NCBI GenBank assembly: GCA_018894105.1
Contig: CM032121.1
Coordinates: 36,612,230 to 36,676,229, forward strand
Reading direction: 5' to 3'
DNA length: 64,000 nucleotides
Source: Jacaranda mimosifolia
Taxonomy: Eukaryota; Streptophyta; Magnoliopsida; Lamiales; Bignoniaceae
Part shown: piece after piece, positions 12,903-23,569 of the stretch
How the letters are laid out: each line of letters begins with the position of its first letter
Position numbering within the stretch: the first letter of the stretch is position 1
Notes under the pieces: generated by a model
Seen by the model: only the letters and a program-made list of their open reading frames with translations
What the model was told of the DNA's origin: nothing
Database searches by the model: none
Position numbers and translations under genes: made by a program

Positions 12903-14435
12903 ATGGGAAACCCTCATGTCATAGTTGTACCTTATCCAGCACAAGGCCATGTGATCCCCATGTTGGAGCTTTCACAATGGCTGGTAAACCACAGCATCAA
13001 AGTCACATTTGTAAACACAGAGTTCAATCACATGCGGGTTATGAAATCATTGTCAGAATCAGACAACATAAGAGAACTGGTGAACATGGTTTCCATCCCA
13101 GATGGACTGGAGCCACGGGAGGACAGAAAACTAACAGAAGCCATTTTCAATTTCATGCCTGGAGAGCTGGAAGCTCTTATTGAAAGAATAAATGGAAAGG
13201 AAGGAGAAAAAATCGCCTGTGTTATTGCTGATTGGACCTTGGGATGGGCTCTGGAGGTAGCTGAAAAAATGGGACTCAGAAGAGCAGCCTTCTGGCCTGG
13301 AGCAGCGGCCGTCTTGACGTTGTCGTTCAACATCCCAAAGTTAGTAAGCGACGGGATTGTAGACAGTAACGGTGAGTACTCTTGAGCCATTTTGCATTAA
13401 AACTATGAGCCAAAACAAGCTTGTATAAAGAAATTCTAGGACCGGTGACAAATTATATCAAGAAATTAACATGTACCCTTTAATCAACCAATAGAAATGC
13501 AATGAAAAAGTAGCTAATTCAGCCTTGTTTATACCAATACTTACCATGCAGGAAGACCCTTGAAGAACCAGATGGTTCAGCTGTCGCCAGGAATTCCACT
13601 CATGAACACTATGGACTTTGCATGGACCTGTGTTGGTGATCAGGCCACACAAAAAATTGTTTTTGACGTTCTGGTGAGAAATAACTTTTCAGTCAAATTG
13701 ACAGACTGGTTGATTTGCAACTCATCTTATGATTTGGAGCCTGGAGCATTTTCTCTATTTCCAGAAATTCTACCCGTTGGCTCTCTTCTTGCAAGCGACC
13801 GGCTAGGAAAATCAGCAGGCTACTTCTGGCCAGAGGACTCAGGTTGCTTGGTATGGCTGGATCAGCAGCCAGCCAATTCTGTCATATATGTTGCATTTGG
13901 CAGCTTCACAGTATTTGATCAGATTCAGTTTGAGGAACTGGCTCTCGGGCTTGAACTCACCAATAGGCCAATTCTGTGGGTCGTGAGGCAAGATTTAACA
14001 GCTGATACAGATAAAGCATATCCGAGAGGTTTCAAAGATAGAGTACAAAACCGGGCAATGATGGTGGGGTGGGCACCTCAACAACAGGTCTTATCTCATC
14101 CCTCTGTTGCTTGCTTTATCAGCCATTGCGGCTGGAATTCTACCATGGAGGGCATTGGCAATGGAGTCCCTTTCCTCTGCTGGCCATATTTTGCGGATCA
14201 GTTCCTTAACCAGACCTACATTTGCGATAAGTGGGAGGTTGGATTAGGATTAAGCAAAGACGGAAATGGAATCGTAAGACAAGGAGAAATAAAGGATAAA
14301 GTAGAACAGATTCTGGGAGATAAAAGCTACAAGGAAAGAGCCTTGAATCTTCAAGCCAAGACCATGAATAGTGCTAGGGGAGGAAGGTCTCAAAAGAATT
14401 TCAACAATTTTATAGAGTGGATCAAGGATGACTGA
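12903..14435 (+). CDS. UGT83A-type UDP-glycosyltransferase, copy A1
   Basis: This is a predicted cytosolic small-molecule glucosyltransferase of family GT1. Exons are 12903..13371 and 13552..14435, 450 residues, compared with 464 in Arabidopsis UGT83A1. The catalytic His is residue 16 in PYPAQGHVIP, and its partner Asp is residue 110 in CVIADWTLGWA. The PSPG box spans about residues 330-373 (WAPQQQVLSHP to WPYFADQ), with HCGWNS intact, Trp at box position 22 and a final Gln, which favours UDP-glucose. The single intron follows the DSNG codons, as in the other copies. Two features are peculiar to this copy. A 12-nt in-frame deletion removes four residues (NDLG in A2) after EDR, and the conserved GPL after LPV reads GSL. 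An upstream frame extension would need a GTG start, so I chose the first ATG. The acceptor is unknown. From the literature, a rice UGT83A1-type enzyme (GSA1) glucosylates flavonoids and monolignols. Confidence 0.93.
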
Positions 14436-14601
14436 TATAAATTCCTTGTGAAACAGGCTTATTTGTTGCTTTTCTCTTATTGGCTATTTAAGAATCTCTA
14501 AGTAACATATAAATGGAACCTGTCATCCATTATGACCACAGTTTACATTATGATCCCTATTAGTAATGGCTAATGTGGTATAAGAGCACAACGAAATAGT
14601 A

Positions 14602-16530
14602 GGGGAAATTGTAAATTTAGTCCACCAACTATACCCTATTTCGATTTTAGTTCATTTTGATATGGGGTTAGCACATTCGGTCAATGAGCCCGTAAATTTT
14701 CGCACATTTAGTCCAATTTTTTGCAATTTTGGTCCATCGGGCCAAAATTTTTTAATTGGGCTGGAAAATTGCCTACTCAGCATCGATTGGGCTTGAATAT
14801 TGGGGATTTTATGACATTTGTCAAATTGCTCCACATCAGCGTCCACGTCAGCTAAGTGTTTTGAACCAAAAAAAAAAAAAGGAAAAATTGAGGGGATAAT
14901 AATAATAAAAAAAAATATTCAAAAACCATCCCCACATCAACCCACCTAACCTTCCCCCTCCCCCAGCCAGGAACGCTGGCCACCATGGTTGCCGGCCTCT
15001 GCGAGCGGCGGCAAACTTTCCGCCTCCCCTACCCTCACCCCCATCCCCACCCCCAGGACGCTGGTCGCCGGCCTCTGCGAGCAACAGCCATTGCCACCCA
15101 ACCTTCCCCACCCTCACCCCCTCGGCCACTAGGAACGCTGGCCACCATGGCTGTTGGCCTCTGCGAGCAGCAGCAAATCTTCTCTCTCCCCCACCCCCAG
15201 TCGCCAAGGACGCTGGCCGCTGGCCTTGCGAGCAGCGGCAAACGTTCCCCCTCCCCCACCCTCGCCGAGGACGTTGGTCGTTGGCCTCTGCGAGCGACGG
15301 CAATGGCCTGTATGGCCACTTGCAAACGCGGCCATGGAAGCCACCTCTGAGAGCGGCAACCATGGGCGCTGTTCGCAAAGGCAGCCTCCATGGCTGTGTT
15401 TGCAGGCGGCCATGGAGGCATCGCTCGCAGAGGGGCGGCCATGGCTGCAGGTAAGATGAAGGTGGGGTGAGGGTGGGGTGGGTGTTATTTTATAAAATAT
15501 AATATAATATGTTTATTTATTAATATATATTATGTATAAATACATAAATATATTTATATATGTATAATGTATTATATTATATTATGTCTATTATATTATA
15601 TATTTATGTTTATTATATCATATATTTTATATTTATAGTTGTATATATATATAATAGTTTCAAATTTAAAAATAAAAAATTGGTATAAAGGAGATGAAAA
15701 AAGATATATAAAAATATATGTAAATAGAATAAACAAATAAAATTAAAAATATATGTAATAACTAGGGGTAGTATGGTCTTTATATATTAAAATTAGGGCT
15801 AAATTGCAGCAAATCATGAGGAGGAGCGGTGTGCTATTTTTTTAAAAGCACAAGTAAATTTGTTACTTTTTTTCAATCATAGGGTGTCTTTATATAGTGT
15901 GGTATATTATTAACAAAATTATTTTAAATAATGTTTATTGTTAAATATTATTTTAATTTTTTCTAGTTTATAAATTATTTATTACTTATATAAATTACTA
16001 GTTTATAAATTATTTTATATATATATATAAAATAATATATATTAAATAGAATATTTTAAATATGTAATAATATTGAATAGATAATATTATTTAGACTTTT
16101 ATTATTCTTGATTATTTATTTATTTTATTTATTCATTTTTATACTAATTATTATCTATTATTTGTTATTATTTATTAATTAATAAATAATTCATTAAGTT
16201 TGAATAAATTATTTTACACATTTTTACTATTTTATATTTTTTAATTTCATAATAGCATTTCATTTTTACCCATGTGGCGTAGTAGACAGGGTGACGTGGC
16301 CGGTTCGTGCCAAATGGCTTAAAACGCCCAAAATTGGAACCCAATTCTGCTGACTGGACTTCTGGCGGGCTTAATTTCAAATTAATCAGCCCGATGGACC
16401 AAAATTGCAAAAAATTGGACTAAATGTGCGAAAATTTACGGGCTCATGGACCAAATGTGCTAACCCCATATCAAAATGGACTAAAATCGAAAGAGGGTAT
16501 AGTTGGTGGACTAAATTTGCAATTTCCCCC
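14602..16530. mobile_element. non-autonomous Mutator-like element (MULE), 1.93 kb
   Basis: The terminal inverted repeats are about 170 bp long. The left one begins GGGGAAATTGTAAATTTAG, and the right one, read inverted, begins GGGGGAAATTGCAAATTTAG. The element is flanked by a perfect 9-bp target-site duplication GAAATAGTA (14593-14601 and 16531-16539). The 9-bp duplication and long GGG ends indicate Mutator. The interior has a GC-rich block (about 14945-15470) followed by very AT-rich DNA. I saw no transposase. The matching site after A2 (near 37516) is empty, so this insertion postdates the unit duplication. Confidence 0.88.
14965..15300. repeat. GC-rich minisatellite inside the MULE
   Basis: About five imperfect tandem copies of a 63-87-bp unit are present. 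Each begins AGGA(A)CGCTGGCC or a variant, near 14968, 15055, 15129, 15207 and 15270. Each unit carries CCTCTGCGAGC and a C-rich spacer. Several long overlapping open frames on both strands come from the lack of AT-rich stop codons in this GC-rich repeat, and I do not treat them as genes. Confidence 0.7.
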
Positions 16531-16539
16531 GAAATAGTA

Positions 16540-16836
16540 TACATGGTGTCATCAGAAGTCCCCGTTTCTAGTTGAGGGGCTAGACATAATCATACAAGAA
16601 TTGTTCAAAGAGAAACTAATACTTAACCTGGGGTGGAGGCTGTGGAAAATTTGGATGCCATTGGTCTTCTCATCAAAAGGAAAGGTTAATTACAATTGAA
16701 AGGTGGCTAAATTTAACCCTTTATCTGCTGCTTCTACAGTTCCATCAGTAGAGCACAGGTTGTCGTCGAATCAACAGAGAAGAATGTGCATAATTTTAAG
16801 AGATTAAGGTAATCTCAGAAAATAACATAGATTAGA
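16540..16836 (+). other. orphan copy of a B-type UGT promoter flank
   Basis: From about 16540 this stretch matches the DNA upstream of the B genes (28950-29260 before B1, 62880-63090 before B3). Shared landmarks are GATGCCATTGGTCTT, the CAGCACAGGTTGTC-like tract and GATTAAGGTAATC. No B gene follows, because a MULE is inserted at the end and then DNA like a C-gene 3' flank begins. It appears to be the remains of a lost UGT locus. Confidence 0.65.
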
Positions 16837-17913
16837 GGGATAATTACAAAAACTACCCTTGAGGTTTGGGGTAATAGTAGAAACTACCCATGTGATTTGT
16901 GAAATTACAAAAAAGCCCTTGCAAAAAACTGCCGTCTAAAAATTGCAATGGAAATCGTTAAAAGATCATTTTACCCTTCAATTTTTTCCTTTTCTTTTTT
17001 AAAAAATGCTCTTCGAAAAAGGAAAAAAGACAACAATACCCTCTAAATAAAAAAAGAGAAACATAAAAAATGGGCGAAACAATTGTCATTTTTCGCGTGC
17101 AAGAAGAGAAGACCCACCTGGTTCTCTATCCTGGTTCAGTCCTAGCCGTTGCATGAAGTGCGACCACCTTCAATTGCCTATTGGAATCCTTATTTGTTGG
17201 TACCTTGAGGAAGGCCGATCGCAGTGATCATTGAATTTTGTGATTTTCGAGCAACATTTTGCGGGGTTTGAGTGAAATGGGTAGTAAAGGTAACACCTTG
17301 TCCAATTATTCACTTTTTTCGGTTTATTTTATTTAGAATCTTCATATAATATGTAAAAATCATTTCTTTTTGTATTATTGTCATTTATATGCTTAGGATT
17401 TTGTAAGATGCATTATGTTAGGGTTTTGTTTTAAATATGATTTTGGTATGATGATTTGATGAATGTGGGTACATTACTAAAAAAATAGCCTTTTGCGATG
17501 AAATTTTTTGCGATAGATTACGGAAAAATATGTCACAAAAGAGTAATTTTGCGACGAACTTTTGTCCGTCGTAGATTTTTTATTTTTCCCGAAGCAGTTT
17601 TTGAAGGATTTTTTCGTCGAAAAATAATTTTTTTTTTTTAATTTGCAACAATTTTCCAATATTAAAAACCTGTAATCAACAATAGTATGTATATTCATAA
17701 ATCTAACAGCACCATACTTAACGATGTTTATAACCACCAAATGATAAAATAACAATATCTTCCATAAAATTCAAATATAACATCAAATAAAAAAAATATT
17801 CATAGATTCAATAATATAAAAGTATTAAAATATAATTATTAAAGCGTATTCATCTTAACACAGCATATACCTAAATATTCATACATAAGCCAACCAATCA
17901 TCATTCTCATTAT

Positions 17914-19833
17914 CTATGTTTCTTCGTGGCTGTCATTAGGGGATCCAAATGAGAATGGTGCAGGAGATACCTCTGGTCGAGGTGAGCTTGGTGCCATGAA
18001 AGAGAGATTTGTAGGCGGATAATACGGTGATGTATGAGGATGAACTGACGTTAATGGGATATGCATATTCTGCTGCATGAACATCTGTGGCATCATCACC
18101 TCCATATCCAAGAATTTTTGCTTAAATATCATATTTTTCTTTTGACGTTGTCATTTCTTATTGCAACTTCTTAATCATTTCACTTTCACAGGGTTGATTA
18201 TTTGGAGGTCCTCTAGATAAGTGACCTGAGACAAAGGAAGCCTATCTGCCCCTTCTTCGATCCGCCTACTGTATCTTTCCACACTTGCATAAGTAATATT
18301 ACCACAAATTAATAAAAATCAAATAATTCAATTTGAAAATAAGATAAAATATAAATTAATAACTTAGAACTTTCACCAGAAGTTGAGATGACATGGGCAC
18401 TGGAGAACTTTCAACACCATCACTTGAGCTTTGACTAGAGAACTCTTCCAGTCGACTGTTGAACATATTCTATACATGAAGTACATAGAATGATCAACAT
18501 ATATAAAAATTTAAACTTTCTAGCATAAAAATTAACATATATATAACATTTAAATTTTCTAACATGAAAATTATAACATTTAAACTTTCTAAATTAGTTG
18601 TTTTTATATAACATACTACTTACATAAGTATTCTGTGCACGCTTATTGGCCCATATGCGTTTACCTTTTTCATTTAATGGAGAATGTGTACGCATAAATA
18701 ATTCTGAAAGTCTAGGTGGGCGTCCAAGTTCTTTCTCCTACATCTAAACACATTTATTATGAATCAATTATAACTAAAATTAAATGTTGATACTTTTATA
18801 AAAATTACTAATTTATCTTTGTGTGACAAGTGTGAGATACAACCACCCTGATGAAGTGGAGATCCCATACCATCACAATCTAATGCCCGATTTGCTTTAT
18901 TTTGAGCACTTATCTTTTGGAATCCATCCTTGCCCCATTGTTCAAGCAATCCATCCCAAACTTCATCTCCCATCCAAATAGGCTTCTTTTTGGATTGGCG
19001 TGCTCGGTGTAACTTATTTTTCAATATCTCCGAGCCTCGATGCTCAAATATTTTGCGAATCTGTGCTCTCTCATGTTCATACCAAGCAATTTTTTTTTGA
19101 GACACATAAAAGAATTTAAAATACTTGGAGAACTCTTCCATTTTGGAAATCTAATTAAGAAAAATATATATAATACTTAAAATAATTCTTCCCCAAAACT
19201 TCCCAAACCACATTGTCCCAACTCCATCTAGAATCTTTTTCCATGATCTCCACACTTCTCGTGAGTGCCCTTTAATAATAGTACTTATCTCTTGGGTACA
19301 TAATAACTCCTCAGAAAACCTGTTTCACAAAGATATTTTACAACATATATTATAAAGATAAAATATAATTTAGTAGTACACATAATATTATAAATTATTG
19401 TAATTAAAAAGATTAAAAAATATTACTCTCTCCCTCGAGGCCAAATAAAGGTCTTCTGAGTAACACCTGTACTCCCGATATATGTAGATGCTAGTGTAGA
19501 TGGGATAGATGAGGGAGTAGATGATGCATGTAATGGAGAACTACCCGGCACAACATTTGGATGAGTGTGTGGAGGTATATACAACTCCGATCTAGTGCTA
19601 GATGGAACAACCTTATTTTTTTCCCTTCCTATTACTTGACATCTATAACAAACACTAATTATGTAAATTATAATAGATAAATGACATTAAATAAATCACC
19701 ATCATAATATAGAAACAATCATAAAGATTGCAATCAATATATTACATCAACAATGAGTTTTTACATAAATTCACATTACATGACATTAAATTAAAATAAC
19801 TAATCATCATCATCATCATCATCACCGTTGTCG

Positions 19834-19889
<56 letters not shown>

Positions 19890-20230
19890 CTCATCCCAAC
19901 CCTCAACCTCCAACTCTTCGTCATCACCTATCACTTGATTGTTTTCTAGATTTATTTCTTCACATGGTCCCTCAATATCAAGTAAGTCACCAGTTGGATC
20001 GGTATCAATAATTGCATTGACTATGGTAGGTGGTTCTTGTAAAGCTACCTCCACAGTATAACGTTTATCCACCCTACGTCTTGGTCTTATTTTGATCACA
20101 AACCGCCAATGAGGATAAGGAATATAATATAATTGAGATGCATGTTGAGCAATGATAAAAGGATCAAAATTTGGATATTTTCCATTCTCTTTGATCTCAA
20201 TGATATCCTACTCTTTATTTATCTTGATAC
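17914..20230 (-). pseudogene. CACTA coding remnants: DUF4216 end and Transposase_24-like domain (unit 1)
   Basis: Reading leftward on the minus strand, 20099-19800 encodes the end of a DUF4216-like domain (FVIKIRPRRRVDKRYTVEV in the unit 2 copy) and a run of Asp/Glu. A Ser/Pro-rich stretch ending TQKTFIWPRGRE lies at about 19620-19436. At 19141-18764 there is a segment resembling plant Transposase_24 (PIWMGDEVWDGLLEQWGKDG and the NKANR motif). A Pro-rich C-terminal piece lies at 18132-17914. Compared with unit 2, about 21 bp is lost near 20109 and a TAG interrupts the frame near 20206. The TNP2 catalytic region is absent. This is a non-functional remnant. Confidence 0.72.
19826..19890. repeat. 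(GTCATC)n hexamer expansion in the CACTA acidic tract
   Basis: About ten GTCATC units encode a pure Asp run on the minus strand. The unit 2 copy (about 40830-40865) is shorter and interrupted, so the repeat changed length after the units duplicated. Confidence 0.85.
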
Positions 20231-20952
20231 CATGGTTAGACACTAAATCAAACCAATAACAGTTAAATATATAAAATCAAAATAAGGTATGCAAACTTAC
20301 CTCTAAATGTTCCACTAAACTCAACTTTCACAAAAGATATCCACCACAATCAAGATTGCCCACATCATTAGGCACATGTTACAAGTGCACATCTTGATTC
20401 ATAAATCATAATTCCATAAACTAAATTAAAGCTTAATAATTTAATACAATTCAATATAGAGTACCATAAAATTTAACTCAACCAAAATCCTACTAAAATT
20501 TTTAATTCAAATAAAAACATAACGCTAACAAATATAAAAACATTTAAAATGAATATAAAATTTAACTCAAATTTCAACTGATATATAAATTATTATTTAT
20601 GTTAAATCAAATTATATTACTAATAAATAAATTATTATTTGAGTTTAACTAACACATAAATCAAATTTTAACTAAAACATAATCAAATTTTAACTAATGG
20701 AGATAATTAACTAAAACATAAATCAAATTTTAACTAATGGAGATAATTAACTAAAACATAATGGAGATAACTAAAACATAATCAAATTTTAACATAATTA
20801 AGAAAATTACCTCAATTAATGGAGATAATGCAAAAAATAAACTCTCTAAACCTGAAACAATAAACAAACAACCATTAGCATTTTTTTAAAATTAAAACTA
20901 AATTTTCAAAAAAAAAAATAAAAAAATAAAAAATCATATTCAGATCTGACTA

Positions 20953-21100
20953 GTGGCCAGCAGCTGGTCGTGCCAGCAGCAAGTTGGTGACCGGCTTGGC
21001 CAACATTTGTTGGTCATGCACCAGCAGCAGCTGGCCGCACTAGCTGCTGTTGGTGCTACCAACTTGCTCGGCCAGCACCTGCCTGCAGGCCAGTTTAACA
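20953..21100. other. GC-rich CAGCAG block near the CACTA 5' end
   Basis: A block rich in CAGCAG and CTGGCC lies in AT-rich DNA, just inside the subterminal repeats at the end where element transcription would start. It is conserved at 41920-42050 in unit 2, and the adjacent subterminal zone runs on to 21548. It may be an untranslated first exon. Its open frames on both strands have no family resemblance. Confidence 0.45.
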
Positions 21101-21754
21101 AAGAAAGAAGGGAAAAAAAAGGGAAGGGGAAAGACATACCTTGTGGGAAAAATAGAATGTTAGTGTGTTGGGTGGCAGAGTTAGGGCTTAATTCCCCCCC
21201 GCTCGACAATTTGCAACAGATATAAATCCATCACAAATATATATATATATATTTTAATTTTTCAAATTTTGCAACAGAAAGAACTATCGCAAAATTTTGG
21301 AATTTTTCAAAAATTTTGCAGTAGATTTAAGTTCGTTGCAAAAGTTGGATTTTTGTGACGGATTTGAATCTGTCACAAAACTTCACATCTGCAATGGAAA
21401 AAGCCGTCGCAAATGCTTTTTACATTTTTTTTTAAATTTTGCGAAAGAAAATTTTGTGATGGATTTTCCGTTGCAAAATCTGTCGCAAATTGTGATGGTT
21501 TTTTCCATTGCAAATTTGCGTCGCAAAAAATAAAATTTTTTAGTAGAGGTAGTTATTTTGTTTGAGTTGGTTATGAAGGTGAAGAAAGGAGTAGTGAGGA
21601 TGCATAATACTGTGGACTCTTAGGGTTCTTTTTTAGAGGCTTGGAGGAATTTGTTGGAGGTTTAGATACCCTGAATTTTTTATAACAGACAAGAAGCAAC
21701 TGCTTTAAACTGTATTATTTTTAAAAATATTTAAGGATTTTTCTGTTATAGTTT

Positions 21755-22205
21755 TTAGTATACATGGTGCTAATTATTATATTTTATAGTTTGTTGTTTG
21801 TTGAACTTGAGTTATATGTAATGCATGAAAATGTTTATGGTTCTTTCTATAATGATTTTGAGTTCACAGGGGGATAATTGTAGTATTTTAAAGTTTGCTA
21901 TCAGTTGAAACTGTGTTTTGTATGATAATATATGGAATATTTTAAGGTTTTTTTAATAGGTTTCAATATACAAGGGGTTAATTATAGTGTTTTAAAGTTT
22001 GATCTTAGTTGAATATGAGATCTAATGCATTTAGAAAATATTTAGGGTTCTTTTTGTAATGATTTTAGTGCACAAGGGGCTAATTGTATTGTTTTAAATA
22101 TTGATATCAGTTGAATATAACTTTTGTGCAATGCATCAAATTATTTTAAGGTTCTTTATATAAATATTTTATTTATTCAGGGGCTAATTGTAATAGTTTA
22201 CTGTA
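21755..22205. repeat. degenerate tandem repeat of about 105 bp inside the old MULE
   Basis: Five diverged copies share the core GGGGCTAATTGTA.TGTTTTAAAGTTT. Cores lie near 21767, 21872, 21978, 22077 and 22181, with spacings of about 100-106 bp. The same array is at 42710-43145 in unit 2. Confidence 0.6.
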
Positions 22206-22314
22206 GGTCTTGGTAGAGACAATTGCTAAATTGGTGCCTTATTCAATCAATAGAAAGTGTTGCTAGCACATATATTCAAATTTCAGACTTCAATTTTATG
22301 GGGTATTGTTGAGA

Positions 22315-22443
22315 AAATATTTTTGGATTGCTGCAAGAGCCTACAATGTGCAAGAGTACAACTTTGTTATGTACAAAATAAAAGAGGTAAAACCTATATC
22401 TCATGAGTGGCTCATGAAAATTCCTGTGAGTATGTGGTGTTGG
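22315..22443 (+). pseudogene. MuDR-type MULE transposase remnant (unit 1)
   Basis: An open frame of 43 codons encodes a segment running from KYFWIAARAYNVQEYNF to HEWLMKIPVSMWCW. This matches the conserved stretch of plant MULE transposases, where a (L/F)W.AA(R/K)A motif is followed by EWLMKIP. The rest of the transposase is missing. It supports calling the surrounding 6.5-kb element Mutator-like. Confidence 0.75.
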
Positions 22444-23349
22444 CAGTGCAAGTGGAGTTGGAGGTTTTGATGATGCTGGATGCTATGATGGAGGTGCTAC
22501 TAGTGGTGCTGTAGATGGAGTTACTGATGCTGGTGCTATAGATGGTAGGGGGAGGCTACTGAAGGCTGAATATTGTTCTTGTTTATGTATTCAAACTAGT
22601 TTATATTTTGGTCACTTCCAAGTGAAGAATCAACCCATTAATTTTTGTGCAATTTGAAAATAATTAATTTAGTCACTTCTACATATTTTATGTATTTTTA
22701 AAAACTGAATGTTCTACCTATTTGCTGTAAGTGTAGATGCAGGTTTAGTGTAACTTTGGTTTGGTTTGCTTTGTGGTGCATTACTTTGTGCATTTTGAAT
22801 GTTTATGTTGCTTCTTAGGGAATGTGCTCGCAAGTTCTTATGATATTGAATGTTTTACATGTCAGATAACTAAATATATATGGGGCAATATTAAAGGTTC
22901 AAATTACCTAAAGAGGTTGAATGTAATCTTTTAAACTCGTAAATTATGTAGCAAAAATTAATAATTTTCTAATTAATTATAGTAATTAAAAATGATTTAA
23001 TTAATTACATTAATTATATTTCCAACGGCAAAATTAAGCATTATTTTAATTTGTTACTTTAATTCCCTGGTGTACTTATTATGCTACAATTACATCCCCA
23101 CATGTATGGCAAGTGCCAAAATATTGTAAAGACATTTTGGTCCCCAAAAAAAGTCAGCAGGCTGGAGCAGTCAACTAAAGGGTAAAACCTAAATTTTCAA
23201 AAAATTGCAGCAAATTCTATTAGTTTGACTAATGGTAGGATCTCATTGTTAGATGATAGCAAACCTTAGGGGATGTGATTATAATTTTGCAAACCACAGA
23301 TATAGTTCCTGTTATTACCTCAAACCTTAGTAGTTTTTGTAATTATCCC

Positions 23350-23569
23350 TATATTTAAATTAAGTGATAATCAAATAGTGTAGCAGACCAGATAAGAAAA
23401 ATAGATAGGATTAGAGTTGCAAGAATGCTTTGCGTCTAGAAGTTGCGGACAACTTTGTGCTAAGACAATAAGATAAAATCAATGTGAAATCTTCGTCAGA
23501 CTTTATCATCAACAATCCTTTCAGCAATGTATTTGACATAAATTATGTAAGAAGCAAGACAAAAAGCAT
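23350..23569 (+). other. C-type UGT 3' flank without its gene
   Basis: The part from about 23460 matches the DNA just after the C genes (33268-33375): GACA.TAAGATAAAA, then GCAATGTATTTGACATAAATTATG. No C gene is present upstream. With the orphan B promoter at 16540-16836, it marks a deleted B-to-C segment. Confidence 0.6.

Larger units (their letters stand above)
17472..21548 (-). mobile_element. CACTA (En/Spm) element, deletion derivative (unit 1)
   Basis: The left end reads CATTACTAAAAAAATAG and the right end, inverted, reads CTCTACTAAAAAAT, close to the CACTA consensus. A 3-bp target-site duplication GTA flanks it (17469-17471 and 21549-21551), as expected for CACTA. Both subterminal zones are full of short TTTGCGACG/TTGTCGCAA-like repeats in both orientations, which are presumed transposase-binding sites. 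The coding remains read on the minus strand. The core TNP2 transposase is missing, so the copy cannot move itself. Confidence 0.85.
16837..23349. mobile_element. old Mutator-like element carrying a CACTA insertion (unit 1)
   Basis: The left end begins GGGATAATTACAAAAACTAC and the right end, read inverted, begins GGGATAATTACAAAAACTAC, so the outermost 20 bases agree exactly. Beyond them the inverted ends diverge (TGAGGTTTGGGGTAATA against AAGGTTTGAGGTAATA). The ends are typical of plant MULEs. Flanking 9-mers TAGATTAGA and TATATTTAA are a decayed target-site duplication, and the paralogous B promoter at about 63080 shows the uninserted sequence TAGATTAAA. A MuDR-type transposase remnant lies at 22315-22443, and a CACTA element fills 17472-21548. 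Without the CACTA the element is about 2.4 kb. The same nested pair is present in unit 2. Confidence 0.78.

Noticed and set aside
14848..15459. Several overlapping frames of 94-176 codons on both strands
   Set aside because: They fall in the GC-rich minisatellite of a MULE. Stop codons are rare there in every frame, and the peptides are repeat-derived.
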